From CAZQKW01 sp964594075 (GTDB taxonomy: Bacteria > Desulfobacterota > WTBG01 > CAIYCZ01), in NCBI GenBank assembly GCA_964594075.1, contig CAZQKW010000068.1:1-15736 (forward strand): a DNA stretch of 15,736 nt. The letters run 5' to 3'. Within the stretch, counting starts at the first letter, position 1, and every line of letters begins with the position of its first letter. Below the pieces are notes generated by a model. That model searched no databases and was not told the origin of the DNA. It saw only the letters and a program-made list of their open reading frames with translations. Both the position numbers and the translations under genes were made by a program. Positions 15,072-15,736 of this stretch are shown here, piece after piece.

Positions 15072-15100
15072 TTGAAATATTTTAGATAACAATATATTAT
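15072..15100 (+). promoter_or_regulatory. Near-consensus sigma70 promoter of a predicted small transcript
   Basis: TTGAAA (15072-15077), a 17-bp spacer and TATTAT (15095-15100) each match consensus at five of six bases. Transcription would begin near 15107. The only downstream signals before 15209 are a tiny ORF and a strong terminator. Confidence 0.6.
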
Positions 15101-15132
15101 TTATAAAAAAGGGCAAAGGGAGCAGGAAGACA

Positions 15133-15162
15133 ATGTTGGCGTGTACAAACATTAAATTATAG
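15133..15162 (+). CDS. Possible nine-codon leader peptide (MLACTNIKL)
   Basis: ATG (15133) follows an AGGAAG Shine-Dalgarno-like sequence (15123-15128) at a workable spacing and ends at TAG (15160-15162), 13 bases before the terminator stem. Leader peptides placed this way can couple ribosome progress to termination. The ORF is too short to prove coding, and no run of one regulatory amino acid is present (one Cys, one Thr). Confidence 0.3.
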   Translation: MLACTNIKL

Positions 15163-15175
15163 GGAGTAAAATTAG

Positions 15176-15209
15176 CCTCTATCAGTCTGTGATACTGAAG
15201 AGGTTTTTT
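15176..15209 (+). terminator. Strong Rho-independent terminator without an upstream gene
   Basis: CCTCT (15176-15180) pairs with AGAGG (15199-15203) and TCAGT (15182-15186) with ACTGA (15194-15198). A single bulged A and a seven-base loop complete the stem, followed by six T's (15204-15209). No long plus-strand ORF precedes it, which supports a short transcript starting near 15107. Confidence 0.75.
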
Positions 15210-15339
15210 ATTTGAGGATATAGACATTAATGGTGTTTCCACACTACATGGTCCTGTAAAAGTTACGCCGAGAATAATACACCGTTTGTTTCAATAATGA
15301 GTCACGAGTTTTAAGTCACGAACCAAAAAAGTGCAAGGG

Positions 15340-15411
15340 CTGATGAGTCAACACCCCGGTTGATATACGGTTTGGAAATTGAATAACTTGTCGCAGGATC
15401 CAAGTCATCAG
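15340..15411. other. Potentially structured element in the leader of the small secreted protein gene
   Basis: CTGATGA (15340-15346) is the reverse complement of TCATCAG (15405-15411). Inside lies TCAAC (15348-15352) with GTTGA (15359-15363) around a six-base loop. A direct repeat TCACGA occurs just upstream (around 15302 and 15316). Nothing else recognisable is in 15210-15506. The fold is a by-eye prediction. Confidence 0.35.
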
Positions 15412-15506
15412 TTACTAAACAAAACGTGGTGGAGTGCTAATCGAATCGAAACTAAAAAAGGAATCATTCAATGGGTAAAAAAATTTACATAGGAGGGAGT
15501 ATTTAT

Positions 15507-15701
15507 ATGAACAATAAAATATGTAGGATTAAACTTATAACAACATACACATTGTTTTTTCTATTCATTACAACAACCAATGCATTTTCTCAGGGAGGGT
15601 GTTACTATACAGACCCTTGTGAACGATACTGCTATTGTTATGGGTTTGTTGATGTATGTTTGGACAACTTGCCACCAGGCATGAGGATGTCAAATTTTTA
15701 G
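15507..15701 (+). CDS. Small secreted cysteine-rich protein
   Basis: ATG at 15507 is preceded by AGGAGG (15491-15496), and the 64-residue product starts with a classic signal peptide (basic 'NNKICRIK', then the hydrophobic 'LITTYTLFFLFI', cleavage probably near 'NAFS/Q'). An ATG at 15471 in the same frame would add 12 residues before the signal and is less likely. The mature part of about 36 residues holds five cysteines (32, 38, 42, 44, 51) and many tyrosines ('PCERYCYCYGF'). The odd cysteine number suggests a metal site, an intermolecular disulfide, or a truncated longer protein. I do not recognise a family. Confidence 0.65.
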   Translation: MNNKICRIKLITTYTLFFLFITTTNAFSQGGCYYTDPCERYCYCYGFVDVCLDNLPPGMRMSNF

Positions 15702-15736
15702 TTGAAACTGGATAGCGGCTCCCATGCTCTTTTTCT

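Larger units (their letters stand above)
15107..15209 (+). ncRNA. Predicted small RNA or attenuated leader, about 103 nt
   Basis: The segment is bounded by a near-consensus promoter and a strong intrinsic terminator. It contains a 5' purine-rich stretch, a possible hairpin pairing AATGTT (15132-15137) with AACATT (15148-15153), and the terminator stem. It matches no RNA family that I recognise. It could be a small RNA, or a leader in which part of transcription stops before the small secreted protein gene at 15507. Confidence 0.45.

Noticed and set aside
15024..15242. 72-codon minus-strand frame in the AT-rich divergent region
   Set aside because: It has biased AT-driven composition and no ribosome-binding site, and it overlaps a good plus-strand promoter and terminator.
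15340..15385. Hammerhead ribozyme suggested by CTGATGAG and a nearby GAAA
   Set aside because: The stem II closing pair next to GAAA and the cleavage-site arrangement cannot be formed; GAAA lies too far from a matching stem.

Overview
The window looks like a piece of chromosome from an uncultured bacterium with moderate GC content. Nothing plasmid-like or phage-like was found: no integrase, transposase or replication gene. UppP, a Kef-type antiporter, a ZIP transporter, a PilZ-like fragment, a Dps-like 'thioferritin' (COG2406 type) and short dispersed palindromic repeats together suggest a deep-branching, mostly anaerobic environmental lineage, such as Nitrospirota, Desulfobacterota, Omnitrophota or Planctomycetota. 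That placement is an inference; no rRNA or tRNA gene is present to settle it.

Left part (1-3700): a PilZ-like fragment with no usable start is followed by a long leader. Next comes a secreted modular protein: SdrD_B-like repeat, threonine-rich linker, eight-cysteine module and an unknown C-terminal domain. A two-way terminator separates it from a convergent small secreted peptidoglycan-binding protein. After a gene-poor stretch with a leftward terminator and a dispersed repeat comes uppP.

Middle part (3800-7510, plus strand): a Kef-type cation:proton antiporter with a C-terminal nucleotide-binding domain, a ZIP metal transporter, a DUF5661 protein and a Dps-like ferritin. The last three suggest metal uptake and storage with oxidative-stress protection. 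A repeat-rich spacer follows (7511-7771).

Right part (7772-14920, minus strand): six genes form a likely operon behind a promoter at about 14967-14994. In order of transcription they encode: a class-I-amidotransferase/S51-like protein fused to the C-terminal module of cysteinyl-tRNA synthetase; a ThuA/amidotransferase-like plus Gfo/Idh/MocA fusion; a second Gfo/Idh/MocA oxidoreductase; a GNAT_6 (CelD/BioF2-like) acyltransferase; an MshA-like GT4 glycosyltransferase; and a PIG-L/LmbE deacetylase. The GT4 plus deacetylase core, an acyltransferase and a CysRS-derived domain echo the logic of mycothiol and bacillithiol synthesis, but no recognisable cysteine ligase is present. The best-supported reading is an undescribed pathway for an amino-sugar conjugate. 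A small thiol is one possibility, not a demonstrated product.

Right edge (14921-15736): an AT-rich divergent region holds a near-consensus plus-strand promoter, a nine-codon leader-like ORF and a strong terminator, which together look like a small RNA or attenuated leader of about 100 nt. A possibly structured stretch follows, then a tiny secreted cysteine-rich protein.
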